Below, piece after piece: positions 22,112-32,893 of a DNA stretch of 64,000 nucleotides (its first letter is position 1; each line of letters begins with the position of its first letter). The notes under the pieces are model-generated. The model searched no databases. It was not told the origin of the DNA and saw nothing but the letters and a program-made list of their open reading frames with translations. The position numbers and the translations under genes are program-made. The stretch is from Planoprotostelium fungivorum (Eukaryota > Evosea > Variosea > Cavosteliida > Cavosteliaceae): positions 1 through 64,000 of the forward strand of contig MDYQ01000089.1 in assembly GCA_003024175.1 (NCBI GenBank), written 5' to 3'.

Positions 22112-23095
22112 TTATAATAATAATCTTCCGACGATACACCCGAACGTCGTTCTCTCTTTGATCCACGGGTGTTTCGCCACTTGCTCTAACGTCATCCTCT
22201 TTTCAGATTCCACTTGCAGCATGCCCGAGATGAGGTTCTTCGCCTCCTCTGAAACTTTGTTTGGGTTTCTCTTGTCTGCAAAGTTGAGAGGTGGATGAGG
22301 TTGGCCCTTCAGAACGGCCTTGACTCTCGTCTTAAAACCGAAGGGGAGCTCTGCGTAGAGGAGGATGTAAAGGACCTGATGTGATTAGATGATGGAGGAG
22401 AGGAGATGACACACGACGCCGAGAGACCAGACGTCGCATGCTTGGCCGTTGTAAGGTTGCTTCTGAAGGATCTCGGGGCAGCAGTAATCTTGGGAGCCAC
22501 ACCATTTGTTGTATAATTTTCCCTCTTCGGTCCGGCAGCACAGACCAAAGTCGATGATCTTGATGCGACCATTTTCATTCATAATTATCTGAGAAGGTAT
22601 CATTATGAATTCGAAGAGTAAATCGTGTGGCGGGTTTGATGCGGCTCACATTTTCCATCTTGAGGTCTCTGTGCTGTATTCCATTTAGCACATACCGCAG
22701 TTAACATCAGAGTTACTCACCGCAAAATGCTGTTCGTGAACGTATTGTACTGCTTTGACGATCTGCTTGAAGATCTTCCGGGCGTCCTTCTCTTTGAAGG
22801 GAACAAACTTCCTCTCTGATATGAGAGCAAAGAGATCTTGACCCTTGACGTATTCCATCACCAAGTAGTGGTACATTCCCTCTTGGAAATCATCCGAAAC
22901 TCGAATGATAGAGGGGTGTTGAAGAGTTCTCGCCGCATCAATCTCGCTGGCCAGCAACTCTTTCTCCACTTTCAATCGGTGTATCTTCTTCAAAACCACC
23001 CTCCTCCCAGTCTTATCGTGGCAGAGAAGTATCTCGCTTGCGGGGCTCTTTGCGAGACACTTCTCAACCACAAACTCATCGTTTGCCTCAGTCAT
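22112..23095 (-). CDS. CAMK-like protein kinase with a degenerate glycine loop
   Basis: The start at 23095 gives MTEANDEFVVEKCLAKSPAS. The position of the glycine-rich loop reads LAKSPASEILLC, with none of the usual glycines, but the lysine strand RRVVLKKI is intact. Catalytic features follow: YHYLVMEYVKGQDL (hinge), HEQHFA joined across an intron to HRDLKMEN (catalytic loop), KIIDFGLC (DFG), WCGSQDYCCPEIL (APE replaced by CPE) and DVWSLGVVCH. The kinase domain fills the whole protein, which ends VGRLLL at 22112. The layout resembles SNF1/TSSK-like CAMK kinases. ATP can probably still bind through the lysine and DFG, but the missing loop glycines make activity uncertain. A second kinase of similar type lies 800 bp downstream. 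Confidence 0.85.
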
Positions 23096-23268
23096 GCTGG
23101 ATGGCTATTCTTCGTTTTCGTTCGTTCTTGAGCGTCGTGTGTGTGTTGGTGCCTCTGTTACCGCGCCTTCAAGGCCTTCTTCATCTACTTTTCAAGGAGA
23201 TTTTGAAGTTTGACGTCTACAAGTTGAAAAAAAGCGTCCCATCCCATCATCTGGACGCATCGTTGGGG

Positions 23269-23887
23269 ATGAGCGATAAGAAGAAAGAGCCGAGTCCCAC
23301 GGGAAAGAAGACGATATACCCAGTCTATATCAACTCGAAGAAGAAGATATCGGAGGGAAGAAGGATCGCCGTGGCAAAATGTTGCGAGAACCCTTCTCCT
23401 ATGGAGATTCATGATGTGTGCAAACACCTTGGCTTCAAGGTCGAGATGCAAGCGGATAAAGCTTATTCAAGAGATGCCACACAGAGAGGACGCGTCATCG
23501 TTCATCTCAAGGTAACCAACATCTGGATGCCTTTCACATTGATTGAAAGAATATCAGGATGCCTCTGGAAAATTAATCGACCCCACAGTCGAGAACAGTG
23601 AGTGATGTTGTCTGATTTGGTCTGACATCATCTGATATCACATCTTTTTTCACGTAATCTTCACTCTCGATCAACGATCATATTCAAAAGTGTTCACACT
23701 CTCAATATTCTATTCATATCTCGTTATTCCTCTGTGGCTCATCCCCACTCCAGAGGGAGACATCTTAGAGAAGGTAGCTTCTCTCATTCCGAAGCTGCAA
23801 TCACGTGTGAATCGTAAACCAGAGGCAGCTCCACAGACAACAACCACGACCGCTGCCGCTGGCAAGAAGAAGAATAAAAAGAAGTAA
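23269..23887 (+). CDS. SRP19: Signal recognition particle 19 kDa protein
   Basis: From ATG 23269 (MSDKKKEPSPTGKK) the frame shows the SRP19 core: TIYPVYINSKKKISEGRRIA, ENPSPMEIHDVCKHLGFKVE, and GRVIVHLKDASGKLIDP after an intron. A longer intron of about 155 nt (from about 23600) joins to GDILEKVASLIPKLQSR and a basic tail ending GKKKNKKK at 23887. SRP19 binds helices 6 and 8 of SRP RNA and stabilises SRP assembly for secretory targeting. Length (about 130-140 residues) and the Lys-rich tail match the family. The gene is divergent from the minus-strand kinase, whose start lies 173 bp away. Confidence 0.9.
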
Positions 23888-23901
23888 ATTCTCTCAAAAC
23901 T

Positions 23902-24898
23902 TTATCTCATGATCTTTCGGACCATGCTCCTGAATGGGCCACTGACCCTCCTCTTCAGATGACGTCTCATCGTCCACTCGTGACTCTGGACGTCCATGAT
24001 GGTCATGCGGTCCTCTGGTTCGACACATAGACACCCCATGATGAGGTTCTGAAGTGACGGTGATGCATCCTGAAGTGGAATGTAGTCTCCCCTCTCTGCT
24101 CGTTCTCTCTTTCGGATGATGTCTAAGCCGGCCCAAGGGACACAACCACTGACCAAGGAGTATAGAAGGACACCTAATGACCACACATCGGACTGCATGC
24201 CGCAATAGGTCTTCTTCTTCATGATCTCGGGGGACACGTAGACGGGAGAGCCACAGGGGGTCTTCATGATGTCATTGTCTTTCGTTCCTCGAGAGAAGCC
24301 AAAGTCGATGATCTTACAGACACCCGTGTCGGTCACCATGACGTTCTCTAGTTTGATATCTCTGATGATGAATGTGAGTCGAACTGAAGGCTATGGTCGT
24401 TTGTATCACCTGTGGGCGATGCCATTACCATGAAGATATTGTACAGCGGCAACGATTTGAGAGAAATAAACGGACGCCTATGAAATCTTTAGGAGGCTAC
24501 ACATCAAAATCATACGCTCACCTCGCTCTCTGATAATCCACCCTTTTGTGAGTCGGAAATAACGTCTAAGAGGTCTCTTCCTTGGATGAATTCGACGACC
24601 AGACACGTTCGCCCCCGATCTTCATCTTCTATGACTTGTATGAGTTGTGCAATGTTCCGATGGCGTAGCCGAGAGTGGATCTCGATTTCTCTACGAAATT
24701 GAAGGTATCCGACTGTCTGTTCCATCATGTTTGTGTTGATAAACTGCCAGAAGTTCAGATCGACAAAATGGTAACATCTCATTGACTCACCTTCAGCGCT
24801 ACTCTTCTCCCCGTTACTCTGTGGACTCCCACTTTGACTTTACTGAATGCACCCTCTCCAATCGTTTCACCAATCTCGTAGTCACCGATGCATCTCAT
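23902..24898 (-). CDS. CAMK-like serine/threonine protein kinase
   Basis: The protein starts MRCIGDYEIGETIGEGAFSK at 24898, giving a complete glycine loop; VTGRRVALKFIN carries the ATP lysine, split by an intron. The series continues RRTCLVVEFIQGRDLLDVIS-like hinge, LHGNGIAHR joined to DIKLENVMV (catalytic loop), KIIDFGFS (DFG), TPCGSPVYVSPEIM (activation segment) and DVWSLGVLLYSLVSG. It ends FRSMVRKIMR at 23902. All catalytic residues are present, so it should be active. The domain is a lone CAMK-type kinase fold (SNF1/NIM1/TSSK-like) with no extra regulatory domain, and the target is unknown. Its stop faces the SRP19 stop across 14 bp. Confidence 0.88.
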
Positions 24899-25751
24899 CG
24901 TTCTTCACGTGTTCAATCGTCGTGTTTCGTGTTGATTGCTCTATGCAGCTTAGCGTTCTATTCCTGCCGGATCGGTGGTCTCTGTTGGTTCCTCCTCTTA
25001 AACTTACCGGGAAGGGGTCGTTCATTTTCCTGAGCCTGCCACCTTTATCAAAATGAGACAGTTAGTATAGATTTTCATAGAAATCTGGTTACAAAAGCAC
25101 AGCTCCTGTCCATGCCGTGGGCGGTGGTGCTGATTGGTGTAGAGATTATACCCTCGAGGATGTCGGTGGTGGCAGGTCGGAGCACCAGCGGAATCTCCTC
25201 ACGAGGACCACCGGTTGGTTAGACCCACTGGTGGTCTATGGTCCGGGGCCAATCTGGTATTCATCGGTAGGTGGAGACGAACATTTCTGCTAGTGCCTCC
25301 ATTGAACCAACACTCGTGAAGAAGATTATCTGCCAATGGCAGATATATAACCAAGAGGAAGTCGTCATCGAACGCCTGTTCATGTCAGGCCGTGCGTGTT
25401 GGTCCATTTTGTACTCTCAAAGCTTCCAGGAAGCTGGAATAGCAGGGCCGACGTATCTCCCGTGAGGTCGAAGCGGGGATGGTGTTGAATCCCACATCTC
25501 GGTCGCTAGGAGCAAGCCATGACGGAGCACGCGACGCGATCGTCAGGTTGCGTGGAATATCTGCCGAGAAATACTCATGCATCCTCCATTTGATGTCGTT
25601 TCTGGCTTGAAAATCGCGCTATTAAGTGGTGAATAGCCTCTGGTGGATGCTTTGGAGTCAATTACTTCAACCAATATACATAAAATAGGACATAGAGGCA
25701 TGCTTGAACGTTTCAATAGAATGACTATCATAGTACCGCAGCAGCAGGTGA
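24899..25751. other. Intergenic region with unassigned sequence
   Basis: These 853 bp separate the divergent kinase and phospholipase D genes. About 25090-25560 has a different texture from neighbouring introns, being GC-richer with few GATC/ATC repeats, and contains an imperfect inverted repeat (GACCACCGG near 25203, CCACTGGTGGTC near 25228). No gene, terminal repeat or RNA was recognised there. The ends should hold the two promoters. Confidence 0.4.
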
Positions 25752-28700
25752 ATGAAGAAAGTGATAGAAATGTGCGGACCTCGTGTTTCATTTTCCAGCA
25801 AACAACGAGACTCCTCGAAACGCAGCGACCGGATCAGCAGATGCACCATCATGTACGTAGTACAAGTGCACAATTTGAAGGCAGTTCTGCCGAGCACTGA
25901 ATCCACAAAGGACGTACATCTAGAGATCTACAGCGAAGGGCATCCTGCCAGGTGATGATGATTATCACATTGTTCTGAACTCAACCGCTTAGACGTTTCA
26001 ACCTGGGACGTTTCGGCCGACAATATGTAAAGCAACGCAGCTTCGAGTCCATCACCCATCTGACCAGCGCACCCGTCACGCTGAAGCTCATATTGGGCCC
26101 CAGACGTTATCATTCTCTCGGCAGTCACATCCTCTTAGACTTTCTGTACACATCTGGAAGTGAACAACCGACTGAATGGATCGAAACGAGGCACAAGGGG
26201 GTGATGATATGTGATTCCATTCTTCCATCGTCTCACACCTGATAGCAACTCGTGTTCGGTCGAGGAGAGACCGCCACTTATTATCTCAAATACACCATAT
26301 CTCCGGTTTACTTCTCATATCGATTCGCCCTCAATCAAGTCAATTGTTTAGAGAACAATTCACCCCTGGGCTTGAAAGACAGACTGTCTGCCGTCGTCGA
26401 GTTCAATCACAGTCCACATCAGATCGACAGCGGCCCAATGAGTCGTTATGACCTGGGCGTCTATTCTTCTCACGACATCGGACCCATCCACACCTCTCAC
26501 AATCATATCCTTTCTCTTCGTTCCATCATCGACGATCGTCCTTGACGATGTGCACTGAATTTCTCAACGGTCAGCAATTTCAGGATCAAGTTTATGGTCA
26601 ACCGAGTATCGTTGAAGCAATACGATCTTGGTTCCCTCAAATTCGTACCTTTGACGCAAGTGTTCAGAGTGAGTTTCATCATCGCAACTAGACATCCATC
26701 ACCACTTCATCTTTCAACATCGAACACGATCATCATCATCCATCACCACGTCATCTCCTAATCACCCCTCTCAGAAAGTCAAGAAGGGTGATGCCGACAC
26801 CACCGCCCCGGAGCAGCACCTCTTAGAAGGTGTCCTCTTCCTCAGAGAGGGTTTCATCGGTGCAGAAGAAGGCGTGGACGTAGAGGACAACCACCAACTC
26901 TTACTCGATCGAGAGTCTTTCGTCATCAAGAAAGTCATCATGGGCTCCGGTCCAGATTCAACCTACGGAACCAACTACGAATTCACTTTCACCCTCACGA
27001 AAGAAGTCCACACGAGCAGACTGTCACTCATGAGCGTCGGCAACATGGTCAAGAGCAGCAGCGAGCAGCAGCAGAAGCTCTTGGACTTTATCAACGAGAA
27101 AGATTTGCCTTGGGTGTTGGCCAACGGAAAGATGAGCGAGCAGAAGAAGAGACACAAGCTCATCACGGGGGGAGAAGAAGTGGATGACATCGTGACGAAC
27201 AAAAAATTGAAGGGAGAAATGAGCTACAACAACGACGTCGAAGTCCTCATAGACGGTCAGCAGACCTTCCAGAGATATTTCGAGGTGAAATTTTGATTCG
27301 AGTCGAAATTTCGGGTCGGAAATCGACGAGTTGACATTTCGCGTAGATCTTGTCGCAGGCCAAGCACAGCGTCAAGATCTTGGCTTGGGATTTGACTTTC
27401 TCTTTTGCTCTCTGTCCGAAACAGAGCCACACGCCCCACACGCTCGAATTCGAGAGGTGGCATACGTTGGAGGATGTCATCATCGAGAAGGCCATACAAG
27501 GTGTATCGATACAGATGATCGTGTGGAGACACAAGGTGTTGAATTACCTCGAGAGGTGAGATGTCAATGATCACGATCAAGATGATGATCGCGATGACGA
27601 TCGCGATGACGATCGCGATGATGATCGCGATGATGATGAGACTGATGGTGGCGTAGATTCTTGTACAGTGGAATCGGTGGTTCCACTTCGATCGAGCAAG
27701 AAGTCCTCAAATTAGAGAAGCGTTGTCTCCAACTCGGTATCTCCATCAAAATCCTCCACCTCATGAGCGACAGCATGGTGAGCTCGTCTACAACCCGCCG
27801 CTCCTGACCCTCCCCCAGCCTACCCCGGACTCCCCGTACTCCACTCCATCTGATGCATCGAAGATCAGTACGGTGACCATCATTCTCGTCGGCAGCCCCA
27901 GCGGTATCTACTTAGCCTCCCACCACGAGAAGCTACTTCTCGTCGATGCAGAGTGCACCCGCCACGCCAAGGCCTTCGTGGGGGTGAGCTCCATCTACAA
28001 CGCTCCATTCGAATGAAACGGTCACGTGACACGACCCAGGGATTCGACATCTGCCGCGGCCGCTACGATTCACCGAACCACGTCATACCTAAGAAGGCAT
28101 CGGCGAAATCAGATGCACCCGAGCACCCACACACGGCACCGGCCGGTCTCGGCGTGGGGCTGTTGTGGCACGATCTACAATTCCTCATCACCGGGCATTC
28201 GACACAGATCTTGTACCTCCACTTTCTGCAGCGGTGGGTTCACGCATTCAATCGTAACGCTCCGAAGACGAGGAAACAAGTCGTCATACCGAAGATGATG
28301 AAGGTGAGAGAATGGAGTGATGATGGAATGCGAGGGAAATGTCGGTGAAATATCGCAGGAATGTGAGAGTGTAGAGGAAGTGGAGGAGAAGAGGGAGACG
28401 TTCAGAGGAACGAACATCAGAGTGCTGAGAATCTGGAAGGGAGTTTTCGATACGTAAGTCGAAATGTCACCGATATCTCCACATCTGACGCGTTGTAGAC
28501 AGTACTTATTCCGCGAATACACCGAGATGATCCAGCAGGCCAAGAAGAGTATCTACATCGAACATCAGTATCCCTTTCACAACTATCCCCTCACTCACTT
28601 TATGTGTCAAGCTTTGATCAATAACCCCAATCTACAACTCATCATCGTTGCTCCAATCAAGACCGATCTGCTGACGGGATTTGTGGGAAATCTCGTCGAT

Positions 28701-29423
28701 TGGTCCGAAGATCACAGTGAGATCTCGATGAAATTTCACGTCTGACGTGTGTCAGTCATCGAGCATCTGAACACCATCAAGAAGACGGCACCGCAGAGAG
28801 TTGGAATTTACGGAATACTACAACAAGATTCCAAGTCCAGTCGAGGTGACCGTCTACACCGTTGTAGATGACTCCCTCGTATTGAATCGACTCCAGTGGA
28901 ACCTGTCTACATCCATTCGAAGATCTGCATCATCGATGACGAATGGATTCTGACTGGCAGCTCGAACATGGACAACATGTCCTTCTTCTACTCTTCTGAA
29001 CTGTCATTCTCTATGATGAATCCAGCTCTGGCGAAATACACGAGAGCGAAGCTTTTCCAGGAACATCTGGGCCACCACTACCACTCTGACATGACGGACA
29101 ATTTCTCTCTTGCCTTCGATGCTTTCAGACAGGTGAGTCACGATAAACGAAATAAAAGGAAATAAAATAGAAGATTGAATATCGCACAGGTGTCCACGCA
29201 GAACGACAAGAAGATTCGCTCGGGTGACAAACTCATCGGTCGTCCCGTGATGATGAGCCCATCCGAACCTTATCAACAAGTTCTAAAGAGAGTCTATCCA
29301 CTCAGCACGTGGAATCAGATTCTATTGACCGTGGGAAGAAATGTAGAGGCAGGGATCCAGTTTGTGGGAGAGAGAGGAAGAGCGGTCACGCAACAGCTAC
29401 CCGGTATGAGGTCGAATCTATAA
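25752..29423 (+). CDS. C2-domain phospholipase D
   Basis: The N-terminal region holds a C2-like beta sandwich (MYVVQVHNLKAVLPSTESTK, then KDVHLEIYSEGHPAR). A long beta-rich segment follows, and then two phospholipase D halves. The catalytic motifs are HHEKLLLVD in the first half, followed by FVGGFDICRGRYDSP, and YIHSKICIIDDEWILTGSSN in the second: two H-x-K-x4-D sites, as needed for phosphatidyl transfer. The product is phosphatidic acid from membrane phosphatidylcholine. ATG 25752 is the best start but is uncertain. The junction between exons near 26534 and 26580 does not splice cleanly, since the frame reads through DDRP then a stop, so an exon boundary there is unresolved. The stop TAA at 29421-29423 lies two bases from the opposing BBS2 stop. 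Confidence 0.83.
27581..27628. repeat. Intronic 12-bp minisatellite
   Basis: Four consecutive units of the form GATGAYGATCGC lie inside an intron of the phospholipase D gene. Each unit carries a GATCGC core, so the transcript could form alternative local hairpins. Similar ATC/GATC-rich repeats recur in many introns of this window. Confidence 0.85.
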
Positions 29424-29425
29424 AA

Positions 29426-32400
29426 TCACGTGCCGTCTCTGCTCTTTCCGTGTTGGATGATGTTGAGGAGGTTGGGCATGTTGTTCTTCTTCAAGGCCTC
29501 TCGACAGCCGGTTACAATTCGTGTTTTCACGGGACCGTCTGAAAAGATTGTCAGAATGAGGAAGATGCGTTGATCGTGACGATCGTGAGATCGGATGATG
29601 ATGTTGATGGTGTGATGACATACATCGCAATCGAGAGCACTGTTGAATGATCTGATTTGTCTCCTTTAGGCAATCCAATAAGGCATTGAAATTGTTAACT
29701 CTCTTGGCATATTCACCACACAACTCTTCGTTCAGACTCATCAGAGAACGGTAGAATCGTTTCATACTCGGTCTAAATTTGTCAATCGATTTACAGTCCC
29801 TTCTGTATGTTCTCACATCTCTGATAAGATTCTGGCGTCTTCAGCTCGTACTACCAATGTTTTGATAAGGTTAGCACTGTCTGCCATCGCCACAGTCAAT
29901 TTCGTTCTCGTCGCATCGAACTCGGTGACCTGTTCATCGATCACAATGAGTAACCATTGTGTGCGATAAATCCAAAATCAAGCTCCTCACCCGATTGACT
30001 GATTCCTGCAGCCGAACGAGTTCCTTTGGAAAATGGATCTGTGACTCCAATTCGCTCAATTGTAAGAATTCGCACAGATCTTGGATCATCTCTCCAGCTA
30101 CTTCGATGTCATCCGTTCTCAGGGTGAACTGCAACAATATCAGCGTGACTCCACATCCAAGTATCTCACCTCTCCATCTTTCATCTTCATGGTGAGTATC
30201 ACTCCTGTCTTGAAGTTGAGGAATGTTTCGTTTAGCGTCTCATCCAACGGATGATTGATCAAAAAATTCTCGTTTACCCATAAGAGTATCTGCACGTGTT
30301 AGTCCTATTCAACGATGCGATCGACATCGATGACTCACTCGATTGACTCGATCCGCAATGTGACAAACAACATAGCCTGACGGTTCAATGATCTCGTAAT
30401 TCGCCACAGTCGTCACCGGGGCGTAGAGAGCAAATCGAGGAAACGACATGGCTTCCTCGAATACGTGGAAATGGTCGACACTGTTGGATTCAGCAGTTTA
30501 GAAGGGTTTACATTTCACCTGTATTTTGTTCCCACAATGGTCTTGATGAACAATTGTGCAGAAGCGTTCCGTTTCGGGTTGATGACGACTTCGACGTATT
30601 CCGTGGGCGTTTTGGGGTGTCTGCGATCGAATCAGCGTTTGATTCGTAAATGTGACAGCTCACATCATGATGGCCTCTTCCTCGAAAATCTGCTCTCCAA
30701 ATACAGACACGCAACGGATGAATACTCCCGGTGACGTCTGTATGGATAACACGACCGTTCTGTTGATGTAATTGGCAAAAATCTGGCAAGAGACGGAGGC
30801 ATTACGGTTGATCTCCGTCTGCGATTCGCTCGCTCCATCACTATCCACCACGGCGTCACTACCATAACTTCCATTGGAATCTTGTCGTCTCAAAATGAGC
30901 GAGCCCCTCTTGTCCTTCTTCTGCATCGAGTCTGAGGAGCCCTGACGTTTGAGAGAGCCAGTGGAGTCTTGTCGGCCCAGATTCGCCGTCGAGTCTCTCT
31001 TCTTGAGTGAGAGTGAGTCTTTCCCCTTCAGTTCTGCCCGTGAGTCCCTTCTGCCCAGCAATGGTGTACCGAAGATGGATCGAGAGGTGACAGACTCGGC
31101 GGCCTTGATGTTGTCTTCCAAGTTTTTCAGTTGTTGCAACAGCTCCTGATAGATTGTGAATGATAGAGAAGGTGAGACGAGCTCACTTGTTTTGCTTGGG
31201 ATAAATGTTGTATCTGCTCTTCGTCTGCCCTGGCTACCATCGAAGCAATAGCGGCAGCCTGGGCCTCTCCCATGGAGCGATTGTACCCACGGACTGTATA
31301 GATTCAATGCGATTCCCACACCTTCTCCACACCTTCTCCATCTACCGTAACGCACACCACTTGTTCTTGTCCATCCATTCGGTAGTCCGAAATCACGATG
31401 GCGGCGATGCACGATCCCAACTCATCCGAGTACAAGACACTTCCATCCTCCATAGACCTCACTTCGAATCTCCCTGAGGACCAGCCGCACAGCAACTCTG
31501 ATATCCCGTCTCCGTTCAAATCAAAACTGAACGGATGAGATGAACGAATGATGTTCTGCGCTCACGAATGTAATGCCGTGATTCGATGTTTCGTCTTGGC
31601 TCTCCAAAGGCGATTCGTGCCTTCGTACACACCCACGGTGCCGTTTTCGAGACCGTAACTGGAATGATCAGCTGAGCGATAGAGATGAGGTATCACCCCA
31701 TCCTCCCGATGTCCATCGAGCACACTTTGACGATCTTATCTGCCTCCGTGATCTCATGCATCACCTTTGTGTCCGTCAATGTTGATGTCACCAAGCATGA
31801 CGTTCACCTCTTCTCCTTTGAACACACGAAGTTCGAAATCTTCCGATCCGACGATGAGATTATTGTTTCCTTCTTCTAACACATCACCGAGTGCCAGAGA
31901 TGAGACGTTATCTCCAGTGATGGTGTAGAAGATCTCTTCTCCCTTCGGGTCGAAACCTTGTATCGTGCAGTTGCCACCGACTATGCACATCGGTGTCTTA
32001 TTCTCTCCCAGAGAACCTACCACCATCGTATTGACTCCATCGGGGACCTAATCAGTCAGCCTTATTCACCTCTGACGATCAACGCTCACTTCTTTGAAAA
32101 ATATGTCTGTGTTGGCCTCCACATCGTATCTGCGTGATTCAGCTGTTGGTTTCCTAGCTCATCAGACATACCCCAGTAAATTGGTTTGCGTTCCTACGAA
32201 TAGATACTGTTTGGTTCTGAAATCCTCTAACGCTCCTACACCCAGACCACTGACCGTTTGATTGATGTTAAGATAACGGACTTCAGGATCGTCCGGTTTA
32301 TGGTGTGGATCGTGAACTAAAATCCTACCAGCCGTGGTGGCGCAGGCGATGGAAGGATGAACTCCATCGACTGCAAGACGTGAGCCGACATTTAGCCTTA

Positions 32401-32483
32401 ATCCCGCCCTCACATCTTCCTACTGTCACCAGGCCCTCTGAGATGCTAGTTCCAAGAGAAAACTTGAAAGTTGAGCAATACAT
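29426..32483 (-). CDS. BBS2: BBS2, BBSome subunit
   Basis: From ATG 32483 the protein reads MYCSTFKFSLGTSISEGLVT then VGRFDGVHPSIACATTAGRI across the first intron. The beta-propeller motifs match BBS2: FVGTQTNLLGYV, NLIVGSEDFELRVFKGEE, GDGISELLCGWSSGRFEVRS and YRMDGQEQVVCVTVDGEG. A coiled coil follows (ELLQQLKNLEDNIKAAESVT), then a GAE-like domain, and the C-terminal helical part MKRFYRSLMSLNEELCGEYA then RVNNFNALLDCLKETNQIIQ. It ends QHGKSRDGT at 29426. A Ser/Arg/Asp-rich insert (about residues 350-410) is not usual in the family. BBS2 is a core subunit of the BBSome, which carries membrane proteins along cilia. With CEP104 it supports a ciliated life stage. Confidence 0.93.
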
Positions 32484-32581
32484 GCGGAGGGCTATTCAGG
32501 CTGCTCAACCGTTTTACGTGGGAAATTGCGATAAATTCGTCGCATCATCAGATCACATCAAACACAACAACACGAAACATC

Positions 32582-32881
32582 ATGGGGTGATCCTTTCTTC
32601 TGCTCTTTGGTCCGTCTAACCTTTTGTTTCAGTCTAACTGGTCTCATTTTAGACACAGTCGCCATTTCCTCTGCCTTCGCTGGACTTCGCAGAGCCACAG
32701 GTTACAGGTGCGAAGGTCTGAGGCCTTATCATGCTCATCAGTTGGCAGCATCCAAGAGAAGATCGTTCCAAAGATTAACAACGTCACCGCCAGAACTTCT
32801 CTGAACGCTTTCTTCAATGTGGGAGAGTTCATCGTGGACAAAGGAATCAAGGCCATCAACAGCACTAGCAAGAAGCAATAG
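32582..32881 (+). CDS. DUF1748-type mitochondrial microprotein
   Basis: Splicing a tiny first exon (ATGGG) to the next exon gives MGLTGLILDTVAISSAFAGL then RRAT. After a second intron the protein continues GSIQEKIVPKINNVTARTS, then FFNVGEFIVDKGIKAIN. The order of a hydrophobic helix, AG-RR-[ST]T and a [LF]-x-[VA]GE[FW] box matches the DUF1748 family, about 70-80 residues long. Its yeast member (MIN8/YPR010C-A) is a mitochondrial protein linked to cytochrome oxidase assembly. Two second-intron choices are possible, one of 43 nt and one of 26 nt; the latter keeps an extra GYRCE. The gene shares a 98-bp divergent promoter with BBS2. Confidence 0.6.
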
Positions 32882-32893
32882 ATAATAAGTCAT

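Noticed and set aside
25752-26545. Separate C2-domain gene ending at 26545
   Set aside because: C2 domains normally precede phospholipase D halves in one protein and the frame continues after the gap, so a single gene is favoured. The alternative is recorded as a finding.
27581-27628. CRISPR-like or other array
   Set aside because: The units are contiguous 12-mers without spacers inside a eukaryotic intron.
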